A DNA stretch of 64,000 nucleotides from Bacillota bacterium (GTDB lineage: Bacteria; Bacillota; Clostridia; Christensenellales; Aristaeellaceae). The DNA lies in contig JAEZTL010000038.1 of assembly GCA_023421395.1 (NCBI GenBank), positions 9,576 through 73,575 on the forward strand, given 5' to 3'. Positions 53,280-61,506 of the stretch are shown here, piece after piece. The first letter of the stretch is position 1, and each line of letters starts with the position of its first letter. Position numbers and translations under genes: made by a program. Under the pieces are notes generated by a model, which was not told the DNA's origin, did no database searches, and saw only the letters and a list, made by a program, of their open reading frames with translations.

Positions 53280-53723
53280 ATGGGCAAACGAAAGCGGATC
53301 CTTCTGCGCATACTCACAGGATTTCTGGCATGCTATCTGCTGTTCTGGAGCGTGCCGACCCTGCCGTATCTTATCGCAGGGGGGTTGCACCCGGGCAACA
53401 TCTGGAGCGCTGCGGTCGATGCCGGGCACTCTGAGCGGTTTTCGCCACTCGAAATATCCCTTGCGATGGGCAGAGTGTTTGCACTCGTATACGGCTTCGA
53501 AGATAGTACCCTCAGGCGGGTGTGGTACGACGAGCAGCGCTGCAACGCTGAGTTTGGTGAAACAGATGCCAACCGCATCCTTCTGATGTTCGACTTTGAT
53601 ACGGGAAATTCGCCAGCGGTAGCGGGGCTCAATCCCGATTTCCCTTACAGAAACTGGAGCATGTCGCTGCGCCGATTTAACCGATTCTGCCCATGGTTTG
53701 TCCAAAGCTTCGGGTTCGCATAG
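53280..53723 (+). CDS. Orphan membrane-anchored protein between tRNA copies
   Basis: Not recognised. A 147-residue protein with a basic N-terminus and one hydrophobic segment (ILTGFLACYLLFWSVPTLPYLIAGG), then a soluble region rich in Phe, Arg and Asn (DSTLRRVWYDEQRCNAEFGE, PYRNWSMSLRRFNRFCPWFV). AGGTG precedes the ATG. It is confined exactly between the intact tRNA-Ala and the first decayed tRNA copy. It could be cargo of a small integrated segment; no function can be assigned. Confidence 0.6.
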   Translation: MGKRKRILLRILTGFLACYLLFWSVPTLPYLIAGGLHPGNIWSAAVDAGHSERFSPLEISLAMGRVFALVYGFEDSTLRRVWYDEQRCNAEFGETDANRILLMFDFDTGNSPAVAGLNPDFPYRNWSMSLRRFNRFCPWFVQSFGFA

Positions 53724-53728
53724 CCGAT

Positions 53729-53802
53729 GGGTATTCTCGGCCTCTTTGGTCTCGCGCAGCATTCTCATCGTAGAGGCCGGAGGGATACGCGATGCTCCAC
53801 CA
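53729..53802 (+). pseudogene. Decayed tRNA-Ala copy 1
   Basis: Aligns with the intact tRNA-Ala at 53148. CATCGTAGAGG (53766-53776) and ATGCTCCACCA (53792-53802) are exact 11-base matches to the anticodon-arm and acceptor/CCA segments, and GGTCTCGCGC matches GGTAGCGCGC of the D arm in part. The T arm (CCGGAGGGATACGCG) is scrambled and the 5' acceptor strand does not pair, so it is not a working tRNA. It may be an attachment-site remnant or decayed duplication. Confidence 0.75.
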
Positions 53803-53873
53803 CAAGGCAGTTACTCGAATCATAAGGTTCGGTTTTTTTGTTATTTCGGAGGGCCGGAAGCGGAGGAACGCAC

Positions 53874-54650
53874 ATGGACTTGAGGCTGACCTTCAATGAG
53901 GTTCCTGCCGTATACGATCGGTGGCGCCCAACCTATGTACCCGAACTCTATGCGGACATTTTCAAATACGCCGGTATCGATCACGAAAGCCGGGCGCTTG
54001 AAGTGGGCATCGGCACCGGGCAGGCCACTTTACCGTTCCTCAAGGCAGTCTGCCACGTCACCGCCATAGAACTGGGCGGTGAACTGGCGGCTTTTTCAAG
54101 AAGGAAATTTGCGGATTATCACAATGTAGACGTTATAAACATAGCATTTGAGGATTATGAATCTCCCGACAATGCATTTGATATTGTCTATTCCGCATCC
54201 GCTTTTCATTGGATCCCGGATGAAGTGGGCTATCCGAAGGTTTACAGGCTTCTGAAAAGCGGCGGGACCTTTGCGCGCTTTGCCAATCATCCCTTCAAGG
54301 ACGAGGGGAACGAATCCCTGCACCTCGCGATCCAGGCGTTGTATGAGCAGTATATGCCGCATCTTTCCCTCAAAAAGCCGATGAAGTATGGCGAAAAAAG
54401 CGCGAAAGAGCGGTCAGACATCGGCGAAAAGTACGGGTTTACGGATATGGATATCAAACTGTATCACCGTGTAAGAACGTTTGACGCAGAGGGCTATGCG
54501 TCCTTAATCAAAACCTATTCAGATCATTGGGCGGTGGGACCCGAGGCTCTTAATTCGTTTTCCAAACGGATCAAAGAGGTTATCAATGACTTCGGGGGCA
54601 CGATCGACATTCATGATACGATGGATTTGCAGCTCGCGAAGCGGCCGTAA
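53874..54650 (+). CDS. Class I SAM-dependent methyltransferase
   Basis: A 258-residue methyltransferase with motif I LEVGIGTGQATLPFL, the post-I acidic residue in VTAIELGGE, motif II region NAFDIVYSASAFHWIPD and motif III LLKSGGTFARF. Similar to small-molecule methyltransferases of unknown substrate. ATG 53874 with GGAGGAACGC upstream is preferred over an upstream start. Codon use is visibly more AT-rich than in neighbouring genes (for example 54100-54220), and the gene is bracketed by decayed tRNA-Ala copies, both signs of acquisition by transfer. Confidence 0.87.
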   Translation: MDLRLTFNEVPAVYDRWRPTYVPELYADIFKYAGIDHESRALEVGIGTGQATLPFLKAVCHVTAIELGGELAAFSRRKFADYHNVDVINIAFEDYESPDNAFDIVYSASAFHWIPDEVGYPKVYRLLKSGGTFARFANHPFKDEGNESLHLAIQALYEQYMPHLSLKKPMKYGEKSAKERSDIGEKYGFTDMDIKLYHRVRTFDAEGYASLIKTYSDHWAVGPEALNSFSKRIKEVINDFGGTIDIHDTMDLQLAKRP

Positions 54651-54660
54651 CATCCCGCAA

Positions 54661-54750
54661 TGGTCAAACTGCGCCATGCCGGATCACAGATGCCGGGGTG
54701 CGAACCCCCGACGCTCTCCCATCGGCCGGAATTCGCCAGAGCTCAGGCAA
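54661..54750 (+). pseudogene. Decayed tRNA-Ala copy 2 with terminator remnant
   Basis: Weaker match to the tRNA-Ala 3' half: GGGGTGCGAACCCCC (54695-54709) corresponds to the T arm, then CGCTCTCCCA to the acceptor/CCA end. The following CGGCCGGAATTCGCC (54724-54738) and CTCAGG parallel the sequence after the intact tRNA (CGGCCTGAATTCGCA, TTCAGG). The shared flank supports common descent; the tRNA part alone would be uncertain. Confidence 0.55.
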
Positions 54751-54766
54751 AGCTTCGGTTTGTGTG

Positions 54767-54795
54767 TTGCCGTACATGCAGGTTTGGTAAATAAT
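54767..54795 (+). promoter_or_regulatory. Promoter of the class-I amidotransferase-like gene
   Basis: TTGCCG (54767-54772), 17-bp spacer, AATAAT (54790-54795). Confidence 0.5.
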
Positions 54796-54820
54796 TGACC
54801 CATTGAAAGAGAGTGCCGCC

Positions 54821-55531
54821 ATGAAAGATTTCAAACCGCTGATCGCCATATCCAACGATTCCGACCACTTTGAGACGCCGCCGTCCTGGCGGCGCTCCGT
54901 CGTCTGCCCCGTGGTGTACGCCGAGGCTGTCGCAGCGGCGGGCGGCGTTCCGATGCTCACATGCGAGCAGTGCCCGGAGGAAATCGCGGACCGGATGGAC
55001 GGCCTGGTGCTTTCCGGCGGCGGCGACCTGGCACCCCGCTTCTTTGGCGAAGAGCCGCGCTTTCCCAACCTTCGCGTCGACGAAGCGCGGGACGCGTTTG
55101 AAATGCCCCTCGCCCGCGCGTTTCTCGAACGGGGAAAGCCCATCCTGGGCATATGCCGCGGCATTCAACTGATCAACGTGCTGCTGGGCGGTACGCTGTA
55201 TCAGGATCTGCCCGGGGAACTGGGCGTCGTCCACTCCGGCGACGGACGTACGCACGAGATCCGCGCGGAACGCGGCAGCGCGCTTCACCGCCTGTTCGGC
55301 GGGCGCTTTACCGTCAACAGCCTGCACCATCAGGCCGTCCGCGATCCTGGCCACAACCTGAACATCGTCGCATCATCCGACGACGGCGTCGTTGAGGCAC
55401 TCGAACATCAAACGCTTCCGGTCCTGGGCTGTCAGTTCCATCCGGAGCGCATCAGCTGCCTGACGGGCGACCACGAAACGCCGGACTTCCTGCCGCTGTT
55501 CGAGCATTTCGTGGCGCTGTGCAAAAAGTGA
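54821..55531 (+). CDS. Gamma-glutamyl-gamma-aminobutyrate hydrolase family protein (peptidase C26)
   Basis: A 236-residue class I glutamine-amidotransferase-fold hydrolase of the PuuD type, which splits gamma-glutamyl amides. Nucleophile C112 lies in GICRGIQLINVLLGGTLYQDL, the His/Glu pair in LGCQFHPERI, and the family start PLIAISNDSD and VLSGGGDLAPRFFGEE are clear. Substrate could be gamma-glutamyl-GABA or another gamma-glutamyl compound; no puu genes are nearby. ATG 54821 begins at the conserved region. Confidence 0.9.
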   Translation: MKDFKPLIAISNDSDHFETPPSWRRSVVCPVVYAEAVAAAGGVPMLTCEQCPEEIADRMDGLVLSGGGDLAPRFFGEEPRFPNLRVDEARDAFEMPLARAFLERGKPILGICRGIQLINVLLGGTLYQDLPGELGVVHSGDGRTHEIRAERGSALHRLFGGRFTVNSLHHQAVRDPGHNLNIVASSDDGVVEALEHQTLPVLGCQFHPERISCLTGDHETPDFLPLFEHFVALCKK

Positions 55532-55557
55532 GCCCGGAAAGATAGAGCCTCCCGGGC
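55532..55557. terminator. Weak hairpin between convergent genes
   Basis: GCCCGG/CCGGGC stem of 6 bp just after the amidotransferase-like stop. No T-run; terminator function is uncertain. Confidence 0.4.
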
Positions 55558-55571
55558 GGGGCCTGCGCGCT

Positions 55572-56699
55572 TCAATCCGGAACCCGATACCCTTTGAGTT
55601 TGACGAGCGTTACCAGCGCGTCGACGATCTGGGGTTCGTAAAGGATGCCGCGGTTCTGCACCAGTTCGCCGATGGCGGCGTCCACGCCCAGCGCCGGCCG
55701 GTATGGCCTGTGGGAGATCATTGATTCGAAGACGTCGGCCGCCGCCAGGATGCGCGCCTCCGGGACGATCTCATCGCCCTTCAGCCCATTCGGATAACCG
55801 CTGCCGTCAAATCGCTCATGGTGCTGAAGGATGATCCGCGCGATGGGCAGGAGCGAGGGAACGTCCTTCAGAATCTCGTACCCGGCCTGTGAATGGGTCT
55901 TGATCAGCTGGTACTCCCAGGGCGATAACCGCGCGGGCTTTGCCAGAAGCTCGCTGGGGATGCCGATCTTGCCCACGTCGTGAACCACGCCCGCCTGAAA
56001 GACGAGCTTAAAGCGCTCCTCGTCCCAGCCTAATTCCCGGGCGACAGCCTGGCCGATCGACGCCACCCACCTCTGGTGCCCGGAGGTGTACAAATCCTTC
56101 TGTTCCACCATCCGGGAAATGGCCAGCATCGTGTCGTTCATGGATTCTTCGAGCTGCCTGGCCTTGATTTCAATGATGTTCTGGTAATGAATATTGTCCA
56201 TCGCGATGGCCGCGGTGTCCGCGATGACGTGCAGGGCCTTGACCTACTCCGGCGTCGCCCTGTGCCGACTCGCCCAGTAGGAGCCGATCGCGCCGATGGG
56301 GCTGGCCGTTCTGATGGGAACCATCGCGAGGCTTCTCACAAACGTCTTTTCGTATACATCCACCGGAATTCTGGGGTCCGTGAAAATGTCCTCGATGACG
56401 GCGGGCTCCCGGTTCATCATCACCCAACCGCTGATGCAGACGCTCATGGGAAAGCGGCTGCCCTTCCACAGCGGGGTGATGGCGTCCTCCTCCGCGTAGT
56501 AGCATTTGTCGCCGTCCCGCAGGACGAATGTCGCGCCGTCGGAACCCGTGAGGTCGCGCGCCGAGTGCCGCACGATGTCCATCACGGAATTCAGATCTCT
56601 TGAGGCCGACAAATCCTGAACGACGCGCAACAGCCGCTCCATATCGCGAACGTACACGGCGCCGACGGCGGATTCACGGGGTCTCTTCGTATCGTCCAT
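55572..56699 (-). pseudogene. GAF-HD-GYP protein interrupted by an in-frame amber codon
   Basis: One reading frame encodes a GAF sensor domain (56699-56247: MERLLRVVQDLSASRDLNSVMDIV, SVCISGWVMMNREPAVIEDIF, GAIGSYWASRHRATPE) and then an HD-GYP phosphodiesterase (HDVGKIGIPSELLAKPARLS in parts, ILQHHERFDGSGYPNGLKGDEIVPEA in parts). A TAG at 56246-56244 separates them, between ATPE and VKALHVIADTAAIAMDN, a stretch that is continuous in intact relatives. Downstream reading continues without frameshift. Intact, the protein would hydrolyse cyclic di-GMP under GAF control. The HD-GYP part has an internal ATG (56201) but no ribosome site. Nonsense mutation, sequencing error or read-through are the options. 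Confidence 0.85.
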
Positions 56700-57030
56700 T
56701 CCGGTCTCGTTGAGTACGGGCGGCCACAAAGGGCCTGTCACAAAGCAGCATTGCGGCGCCTAAGGCGGAAATATCCGCCGCCGCGCCAAAAAATCATCCC
56801 CTCGAATTGCGTCAGGCGAACCCTCGGTCTATTGCGCGAATGATCGCAGCATGATGACGGATTCATCATGGTCGGGAAACGGCGGCCATCGGCTCGATTC
56901 GCCGCCGAATCGCTTGTTTACAAGCCCTGAAATTTATGTCGGCGGCATCGCACGGAATATTTACACCGAACGCGGAGAAAAAAGCGCGGTTTTTTACGAT
57001 TTTCTCGATCGTTCGATCCAATGCCGAAGA
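56700..57030. other. Intergenic region, no gene seen
   Basis: About 330 bases between the GAF/HD-GYP gene and the DSD1-type gene, both on minus. Two small inverted repeats: GGCGGA-AATA-TCCGCC (56764-56779) and CGATTCG-CCGC-CGAATCG (56893-56910). Open frames here give no recognisable protein. Confidence 0.5.
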
Positions 57031-58095
57031 TTACCAGCTCTTTCCCCGGCTCGTCACCGGCACGCAGGCTTCGATCACGCCACCGCGCATGAGATGGATC
57101 TTGTCATATAAGTTGACCGTCGTGCAGCCATGGCCGGGGATGGCCCGCAGCCGCTGGCCGATTCTGCAAGGCTCTTCAGGGGCCGCGTCAAAGGCCGCAT
57201 GCTCCTCGCTCATGGAGACGACGGCGGTGGGATATGCCTCGTATACCGGCGCGCCCTGATCGGTGGCGCAGCTCTTCATGCCCGCGTCCGTCACCACCCG
57301 GCCGCCCGACGTGCTGACGACCGTCGCATACACGTACAGCGCGTGGCGAAAACCCGGGTCCAGCCGCGCGTAGGCCGCGTCCATGAACAGATAGCTGCCT
57401 GCCTGGATTTCCGTATAGACGCTTCCCCGCCGCTTGAATTCCACGGTGCCGGTGCTCACGCCGCTGACCTCCCGGACGATGACGCCGTTTTCCGCCAGAA
57501 AGGCGACGAGCCCCCGCAAACGGCCCTCGACCGCCTCCGCCTCCCGCAGGCGCACCGCCCGATCCTCCTCGTGGGACAAATTGCCCGCATAGGCCTGAAT
57601 CCCTTCGAACTGTAGCCCGGGCGCGGCTTCCACAGCCTTAGCCAGCGCCAGAAAGGCCTCGTTGGTTCTCGCGCCGCAGCGCCGCATGCCTACGTCGTAT
57701 TCCACCAGACAGTGCAGGATCGCCCCCACCGCCTCCGCCGCGCTGCTGAGCGCGCGCACGTTGTCCGTGTCGTCCACGCAAACGGCCAGCCGGCAGCGCT
57801 TCGCAAGAACCGCCAGGCGGGCAATCTTCGCCGGGTCCACGATCTGGTTGGCGATCAGGATGTCCTCAATGCCCTCCAGGACGAGATCCTCCGCCTCGCC
57901 CAGCTTCGCGCAGGTGATGCCTTTCGCGCCTTCGCGGATCTGGAGTCTCGCCAGATACGGGCATTTATGGGACTTGTAGTGGGGCCGAAGCGCAATGCCC
58001 GTACCTTCAAGGAGCCGTCGCATCGCCCGGTTATTCTCCTCCAGAGCGTCCATGTCCACAACCAGCGCCGGCGTTTCAAGCTGCTCCGCCCGCAT
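57031..58095 (-). CDS. DSD1-family PLP enzyme (D-serine dehydratase/D-threonine aldolase-like)
   Basis: A 354-residue fold-type III PLP enzyme related to alanine racemase. The PLP lysine is in ALRPHYKSHKCPYLA (K41). Zinc-site residues appear in PGHGCTTVNLYDKIHL: the His-x-Cys pair is the form seen in eukaryotic-type D-serine dehydratase, whereas D-threonine aldolases have His-x-Asp. D-serine or a related D-hydroxy amino acid is therefore the likely substrate (inference). ATG 58095 has AAGGGG upstream; the frame stays open further up into repeat sequence without support. Confidence 0.85.
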   Translation of the reverse strand: MRAEQLETPALVVDMDALEENNRAMRRLLEGTGIALRPHYKSHKCPYLARLQIREGAKGITCAKLGEAEDLVLEGIEDILIANQIVDPAKIARLAVLAKRCRLAVCVDDTDNVRALSSAAEAVGAILHCLVEYDVGMRRCGARTNEAFLALAKAVEAAPGLQFEGIQAYAGNLSHEEDRAVRLREAEAVEGRLRGLVAFLAENGVIVREVSGVSTGTVEFKRRGSVYTEIQAGSYLFMDAAYARLDPGFRHALYVYATVVSTSGGRVVTDAGMKSCATDQGAPVYEAYPTAVVSMSEEHAAFDAAPEEPCRIGQRLRAIPGHGCTTVNLYDKIHLMRGGVIEACVPVTSRGKSW

Positions 58096-58181
58096 GCGTC
58101 CATCCCCTTCGCGCATTCTATACGTATGGCCCATGATATGGGTTTTCCGCCCGGATGTCAAGGGACGGCGCTTTTCAATTG

Positions 58182-58337
58182 ATACCAATCCAAGACATTC
58201 CTGTCTCGTCGGGCCTGTCTTTTTCGCGCATCGCTGTGTCGCCTTCCACTCCGCGTAACGCTGCGTTGCGCGACAGGCGACACAGTTCCGCGCAAAAAGG
58301 CCCACCTAGACGAATAATTACTGTTTGGGATTGGTAT
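58182..58337. mobile_element. MITE-like imperfect inverted repeat
   Basis: A 156-bp noncoding element with perfect 10-bp ends, ATACCAATCC (58182-58191) and GGATTGGTAT (58328-58337). The two arms match imperfectly for most of their length: GGGCC with TTTTT then CGCGC, CTGTGTCGCC and GCGTAAC on the left correspond to GGGCC, TTTTTGCGCG, CTGTGTCGCC and GCGCAAC in the reverse complement of the right. No open frame and no obvious target duplication. Best explained as a miniature inverted-repeat element; a large structured RNA or terminator is an alternative. Confidence 0.6.
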
Positions 58338-58379
58338 AGGGCAAAGCTTATTCCGCCAAAGCGTGATGGCGATAGAAAC

Positions 58380-58413
58380 AACGCTCCCGGCGGCGCGCGC
58401 CGCCGGGAGCGTT
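58380..58413. terminator. Perfect 34-bp palindrome, terminator of the C39-like gene
   Basis: AACGCTCCCGGCGGCGC and its complement with no unpaired centre, about 55 bases past the minus-strand gene. Short T-rich sequence follows on either side (GTTGTTTC on minus, GTTTC on plus). Confidence 0.7.
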
Positions 58414-58466
58414 TCAAGCCTTGACGGGGTTTGGCAAAAATTGAATGCCTCGGACTGCTTTGCTTT

Positions 58467-59123
58467 TTAAATTTTCCGCAGCAGCGTGAAGTCAAACGGC
58501 ATCTCCAGCGGCACCCAGAACATGGCGTAATGTTCATCCATGCCGGTGCGCACCCCCCGAGAATTGACGTACTCCGCAACGGCCTCGGAACCCGTTACAA
58601 CACTCCGCACCTTGCCCCGCACTTCGGGATTCATGCTGTCGCGGCTGGAGTCGATCACCAGAAGCTGGCTTTCGCCGTCCTGCATGCGCCAGTCCACCAG
58701 CGCCACAATGTGGCCTACTCTGAGGTCGCACAGCGCGCATCCGCCGGAGGTCATCACATCCCACAAGGCCTCGCGGTCGTTTCGAAGCCCGTCAAAATCA
58801 TACCGGAGGCCGAAAGGAGCGAGCCGTCCGGCCCGCTGCATCGCCGCGAGCAGGGCGGGCCTGTCGGTACCGTCGTCGCCCCGGCCGCCGTTTGCCGCGG
58901 AAAAGTCCGCCAATTCCTCCACGTCGACCTTTTCGCCGGTCACCCAGTCGATGGCGTGCGCGGTGGCGAAGATGCCACAGCCCGCGTTGTGCAGGTTTTC
59001 ACCAGAGTCGCCGCCTTCGCCCTCGTACACGTAGGGATGTGTCCATTCGGGGCAGCTCTGGTTTAGGAGGCGCAGCCTTTTCCCATTATACTCTAGGATT
59101 CTCTCTTTTCCGGTGTAGGTCAT
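58467..59123 (-). CDS. C39-like cysteine peptidase family protein
   Basis: A 218-residue protein with a papain-like/C39-like core: nucleophile C49 in NAGCGIFATAHAIDWVTG, His in RVGHIVALVDWRM and Asp/Asn in LLVIDSSRDSMNP. No signal peptide or ABC domain, so it acts in the cytoplasm or is exported by another route. Substrate unknown; homologues process peptides or are uncharacterised. ATG 59123 has GAGGTG six bases upstream. It precedes a peptide and D-amino-acid cluster. Confidence 0.75.
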   Translation of the reverse strand: MTYTGKERILEYNGKRLRLLNQSCPEWTHPYVYEGEGGDSGENLHNAGCGIFATAHAIDWVTGEKVDVEELADFSAANGGRGDDGTDRPALLAAMQRAGRLAPFGLRYDFDGLRNDREALWDVMTSGGCALCDLRVGHIVALVDWRMQDGESQLLVIDSSRDSMNPEVRGKVRSVVTGSEAVAEYVNSRGVRTGMDEHYAMFWVPLEMPFDFTLLRKI

Positions 59124-59157
59124 CGGGTTCACCTCGTCGCAAAATAAGGGTTCTGTT

Positions 59158-60342
59158 TCAGTCCATCGCGCCGGTTTCCCGCAGCGCCAGCGCGGTCTGC
59201 ATCAAAAGGCCCGTCAGGATGCACCGTTCGTCCGGAGAAAACAGCGGGCTGTGCAGCGCCGGCGCAGGCAGTTTCTCCGGCGGCGTGCAGCCGATGTGAT
59301 AGAACGCGCCGGGATTGTTTTCAATGAAATAAGAAAAGTCCTCGCCGCCCATGGAGGGGCCGTCCTTGAGAAGCACGTTTTCCGGACCGATGAGCGCCTG
59401 AGCGGTTTCCAGCACAAGCCTGGTCTCTCTCATGTGATTCACCAGCGGGCTGTAGCCTTCGACGACCTTCACCGCTGCCGTGGCTCCGAAGGCCTGCGCC
59501 ACGCCCTCCGCCACCTCGCGGACGCGCCGTTGCAACAGCGCGCGAAGCTCGGGGTCGGCCGTGCGGAGTGTCCCTTTCAGCCGCACATGGTCGCAGACGA
59601 CGTTGGCGGCCCTGCCGCCTTCGATGACGCCAAAGGACAGCACCGCGCTTTGAAGAGGCGACACATTTCGGGATACCAGCGTCTGCAGCGCCGTCATGAC
59701 CCCAGCCGCGCATACGATGGCGTCCACGCTGTTCTCCGGGTAGGCCGCATGACCGCCGCGCCCGAATATGTCCAGAATCACGTCGTCGGTGGAGGCGTTC
59801 AGCGTGCCGTATCGCGTCTCCACCGTCCCCAGCGGCAGCCGGGACTGCAGATGCAGCCCGTAACTGGCGTCCACCTTCGGGTTTTCCAAAACACCCGCCG
59901 CCACCATGGGTTTTGCGCCGCCCTCGGTCTCTTCCGCCGGCTGGAACAAAAGCCGGACTGAGCCGCTCATCCGATCTTTCAGCGACGAAAGAATTTTTGC
60001 CGCGCCCAACTGGATCGCGGTGTGCGCGTCATGGCCGCAGGCATGCATCCATCCCTCGCGCCGGGACCGGAACGGGCAGCCCTCCGGCTCCGTGACCGGC
60101 AGCGCGTCGATATCCGCCCGCAGCGCGACCACCCTGCCAGGGCGCGCGCCGACGATGTCCGCCACAACCCATGTCCGGTGCGCCGCAAAGGGAATGCCCA
60201 GCGCCGTCAGCGTCTCGCAGATCAGCTTTTGCGTCTCAAACTCCTCAAAACCGGGCTCGGGAATCCGGTGCAGCGCCCTGCGGAGCGCGACCGCCCAGTC
60301 AAAGGTCTCCTCCGCCAGTCTGCGGAGCTCCTCGCCATTCAT
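59158..60342 (-). CDS. M20-family amidohydrolase
   Basis: Zinc/manganese-dependent hydrolase of N-acyl amino acids or small peptides, 394 residues. Metal-binding motifs visible: RADIDALPV, HACGHDAHT, FQPAEETEGGAKPM with the catalytic Glu, and MGGEDFSYFIE; the lid/dimer domain lies at about 180-300. Resembles hippurate or N-acyl-amino-acid amidohydrolases (AmhX/IAA-amino-acid hydrolase type). ATG 60342 overlaps the racemase stop (ATGA), with GGAGGTG upstream, so the two are translated together. Confidence 0.92.
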   Translation of the reverse strand: MNGEELRRLAEETFDWAVALRRALHRIPEPGFEEFETQKLICETLTALGIPFAAHRTWVVADIVGARPGRVVALRADIDALPVTEPEGCPFRSRREGWMHACGHDAHTAIQLGAAKILSSLKDRMSGSVRLLFQPAEETEGGAKPMVAAGVLENPKVDASYGLHLQSRLPLGTVETRYGTLNASTDDVILDIFGRGGHAAYPENSVDAIVCAAGVMTALQTLVSRNVSPLQSAVLSFGVIEGGRAANVVCDHVRLKGTLRTADPELRALLQRRVREVAEGVAQAFGATAAVKVVEGYSPLVNHMRETRLVLETAQALIGPENVLLKDGPSMGGEDFSYFIENNPGAFYHIGCTPPEKLPAPALHSPLFSPDERCILTGLLMQTALALRETGAMD

Positions 60343-61490
60343 AACCAGTCGTTCACCTCCGAACGCACAAAGGCGGGCCTTCCGCCCAAGTAGTATACGC
60401 GGGGTACGCGTTTTCCGACCCGCGCCCACGCCTCGTTCCGGTTCAGCCGGCCCATCCTGGCGTACTCATCCACGGGGATAATCCCGCCAACGAAGGTCAC
60501 CTCGTCGCCCTCCTCGGCACCCGGAACGCCGCCGACATCCGCCATCATCTGATCCATGCACACGATGCCGATGACCTTTGCCCGCGCGCCGCGGATCTCG
60601 ATATCCTGTCCGTGGGCGAGCCTGGGAAATCCGTCCACATACCCGGCGGAGATCGTCGCGATCACGGCGTCTTTCTCCAGCGGGTGGTCGTCATCGTAGC
60701 CTACGAGCTCTCCTTTTTTTACGGTGCGCACCTGGGAGATACGCGCCTTGAAGCGTGCCACGCTCCGGCACAGCGCCGGGCGGTCCAAGCCGCCGGGCGT
60801 CACGCCGTACAGCCACGCGCCGACGCGGGCTGCGTCCATGTGGTCCTCCGGGTAGCGCGCCATGCCGATGGAGTCCACCGCATGCGTCAGCGGCACGTCG
60901 ATTCCCCGCGCGAGAAGCGCCTCACGCACCCTGCGCAGCTTCGCGGTCTGAACTCTGTCCATCTCCGCCGTGTGGATGCCAAGGTGCGTGTACAGCCCCG
61001 CCACCCGAACGGCGCCGGTTTGCAGGATTTGGGCGACATGGTCCGCCGCCGTCTCCGGCTCAAGCCCGAGCCGGTGCAGGCCGGTATCCACCTTTACGTG
61101 TACTTCGGCGGTCTGCCCGGCCTCCCGTGCGGCTTCCACGATGGCCAGTCCCTGTCTTTCGGAAAAAAGCGTCAGCGGCATGCCTGCGCGGATCAGCCTG
61201 GCCATCTGGCCCCGGCCGGCCAGGCCCATTAAAAGCACCTTCGCATCCTCCGGCAGCGCGCGCATCAGCCGCTCCGCCTCGTCACCGGTGGCGACGGCGA
61301 AAAGGCGCGCGCCTTCACGGGCCAGAAGCCTGCCGACCTCCGCCGCGCCCATGCCGTAGGCGTCCGCCTTCAGGACGGGGATGACCGTTGTGCCCTCCCC
61401 CACCAGCGCCCGGGCGGCGCGGTAGTTTTCGAGAATCGCGTCCAGATCGACCTCCAGCCAGCAGCGCCCGGTGGCGTCTTCGTAAGTCAT
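60339..61490 (-). CDS. alr: Alanine racemase
   Basis: PLP-dependent racemisation of L- and D-alanine for peptidoglycan, or D-amino-acid use. The 383-residue protein has the PLP lysine K41 in PVLKADAYGMG, catalytic Tyr in GIVCMDQMMADVG context plus AGYVDGFPR, and THAVDSIGMARYP. ATG 61490 has GGAG upstream and lies 16 bases after the OppF stop. Being sandwiched between a peptide transporter and an amidohydrolase, it may serve catabolism of imported peptides rather than wall synthesis. Confidence 0.93.
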   Translation of the reverse strand: MTYEDATGRCWLEVDLDAILENYRAARALVGEGTTVIPVLKADAYGMGAAEVGRLLAREGARLFAVATGDEAERLMRALPEDAKVLLMGLAGRGQMARLIRAGMPLTLFSERQGLAIVEAAREAGQTAEVHVKVDTGLHRLGLEPETAADHVAQILQTGAVRVAGLYTHLGIHTAEMDRVQTAKLRRVREALLARGIDVPLTHAVDSIGMARYPEDHMDAARVGAWLYGVTPGGLDRPALCRSVARFKARISQVRTVKKGELVGYDDDHPLEKDAVIATISAGYVDGFPRLAHGQDIEIRGARAKVIGIVCMDQMMADVGGVPGAEEGDEVTFVGGIIPVDEYARMGRLNRNEAWARVGKRVPRVYYLGGRPAFVRSEVNDWL

Positions 61491-61506
61491 GGCCTGCTCC
61501 AAACGA

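Noticed and set aside
56244..56246. Pyrrolysine or other reassignment of TAG
   Set aside because: TAG serves as the ordinary stop of several genes here (for example ffh, trxA, the Rieske gene) and no PYLIS-like element or pyl gene is in the window.
56851..57111. 86-residue plus frame between the GAF/HD-GYP and DSD1-type genes
   Set aside because: Overlaps the 3' end of the DSD1-type gene antisense and has no ribosome site or homology.
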